A program made the position numbers and the translations under genes. Below the pieces are notes generated by a model. It was not told the DNA's origin. It saw only the letters and a list, made by a program, of their open reading frames with translations, and ran no database searches. A DNA stretch of 7,288 bases from Verrucomicrobiota bacterium (GTDB lineage Bacteria; Verrucomicrobiota; Verrucomicrobiia; Limisphaerales; JADLHS01), in contig SCTL01000361.1 of assembly GCA_004297495.1 (NCBI GenBank), forward strand, positions 1 to 7,288. The letters are read 5' to 3'. Of the stretch, positions 6,613-7,288 are shown one piece after another (the first letter of the stretch is position 1; every line of letters begins with the position of its first letter).

Positions 6613-7288
6613 TTACTTGTTCTGTTTCCGCCGCGCGACGAAAAATGCAGCCACGCCCAGCCCGACTAGGCTCGCGCTGGTCGGTTCGGGAACAACAAAA
6701 TACCTATTATTCAGATAACTCTCCACTTGCCCCACTTCCGTATGGTTGAGGAACGTATCATAAACCAGCAATTCGGCCACATCCATTCCCCAAACAAGTG
6801 AGTTGTGGTCTGTCGCGCTGGCGATCTGATTAATGTTGATGTCGGATCCCCAGCCTTGCTGGATCTGAAATACCATGATGTGATAGTCAGTTGGAACCGA
6901 AGTATATCCGCCATTGCCAGCGCCAACGGATGAGCCGTTAATCCGTATATCGCCATATCTTACGGCTGGATCGGAAATATCATAACTGAAATATGTCGTT
7001 CCATAGTGGTTATCGCCATTGAAAGCCTCATTAACCCAGCCTGTCGGATCACTGCCAAACATGCACACATCGCCGCCGTAATAGTTATTTGATGTTTTTC
7101 TGAACACCATCGCCACCGTTTGAATATTATGAACCGGACTCGCCAGGTCGAAATAATCATTGTTTTGGCCAGTGTAGCTAAATCCGTCAAAAGAGAGGCT
7201 TCCGGTAATACTCACCACGGCGTGCCCATTCAATCCGTTCGCAACATACGTCGGGGAACCTCCCGTATTGATTGCATTATTGTTGCCA
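6613..7288 (-). CDS. PEP-CTERM anchored LamG/concanavalin A-like secreted protein (5' end outside window)
   Basis: The last 224 residues are visible; the frame stays open to the right edge, so the start and signal peptide are missing. A TTG at 7233 is only an internal codon: the frame continues upstream through GGSPTYVANGLNGHAVVSI. The Y...GLNGH..V pattern and the later AELLVYDTFLNHTEVGQVES with YLNNRY are hallmarks of LamG-like carbohydrate-binding or structural folds of Planctomycetota and Verrucomicrobiota. The C-terminus is a canonical PEP-CTERM sorting signal: VPEP, a hydrophobic segment TSASLVGLGVAAFFVA, then RRKQNK. Such tails are processed by exosortase, and the protein is then released or attached to the envelope or extracellular polymer. 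The gene looks clearly more AT-rich than the giant gene (one 60-base line has only 22 G or C). A strong terminator follows. The ligand is unknown. Confidence 0.88.
   Translation of the reverse strand, partial: GNNNAINTGGSPTYVANGLNGHAVVSITGSLSFDGFSYTGQNNDYFDLASPVHNIQTVAMVFRKTSNNYYGGDVCMFGSDPTGWVNEAFNGDNHYGTTYFSYDISDPAVRYGDIRINGSSVGAGNGGYTSVPTDYHIMVFQIQQGWGSDININQIASATDHNSLVWGMDVAELLVYDTFLNHTEVGQVESYLNNRYFVVPEPTSASLVGLGVAAFFVARRKQNK

Noticed and set aside
6042..6749. A 235-codon plus-strand open frame across the AraC gene, terminator and PEP-CTERM end
   Set aside because: It lies antisense to two well-supported genes and a terminator, and its translation shows no domain. It is long only because of the GC-rich complementary frame.
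7231..7233. TTG as the start of the PEP-CTERM gene
   Set aside because: The frame is open to the window edge and the residues upstream (SPTYVANG before LNGH) belong to the conserved LamG-like motif, so the true start is outside.

Overview
The window looks like a chromosomal piece of a Verrucomicrobiota bacterium (Pedosphaera/Limisphaerales/Chthoniobacter-like). Three things point there: a very large secreted protein made of autotransporter-associated beta-strand repeats with the W...W..NW openings typical of that phylum, an AraC regulator of a type common in it, and a PEP-CTERM protein with a lectin-like (LamG/concanavalin A) fold. The assignment is from memory of protein style, not from a search. 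All supported genes lie on the minus strand, so the biological reading order is from base 7288 down to base 1.

Layout in transcription order. (1) 7288-6613: the 3' part of a PEP-CTERM, LamG-like secreted protein gene whose N-terminus is beyond the right edge. It is followed by a textbook Rho-independent terminator (6592-6565). (2) 6521-5634: a complete AraC-family regulator of 295 residues, with a cupin sensor domain and two helix-turn-helices. Its ATG is only about 45 bases after the terminator, and a 7+7 inverted repeat with half-sites 21 bases apart sits directly before it. Two tandem hairpins follow its stop codon. (3) 5633-5208: a 426-base gap holding a short gene-end remnant (5540-5445), whose translation resembles the C-terminal tail usual in this repeat family, and then about 240 bases without a recognisable element. 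(4) 5207-1: one uninterrupted reading frame of 1735 codons for a giant secreted beta-helical repeat protein, still open at the left edge. I estimate that only a few dozen residues are missing.

The giant gene has an internal architecture: a signal peptide, an N-terminal beta-repeat region of about 500 residues, then two paralogous units. Each unit runs: tryptophan-rich opening, beta-strand repeat(s), a block of about 131 residues, another beta-strand repeat, closing cap.

The genes plausibly form a surface or extracellular-protein locus with a dedicated regulator: AraC may sense a small molecule (a sugar is a usual ligand) and control the adjacent giant gene or the PEP-CTERM gene. This is inference from adjacency only. 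I see no RNA genes, CRISPR, insertion sequence or phage genes, and no sign of a defence or biosynthetic system. The many plus-strand open frames over the giant gene are antisense shadows of a GC-rich reading frame.
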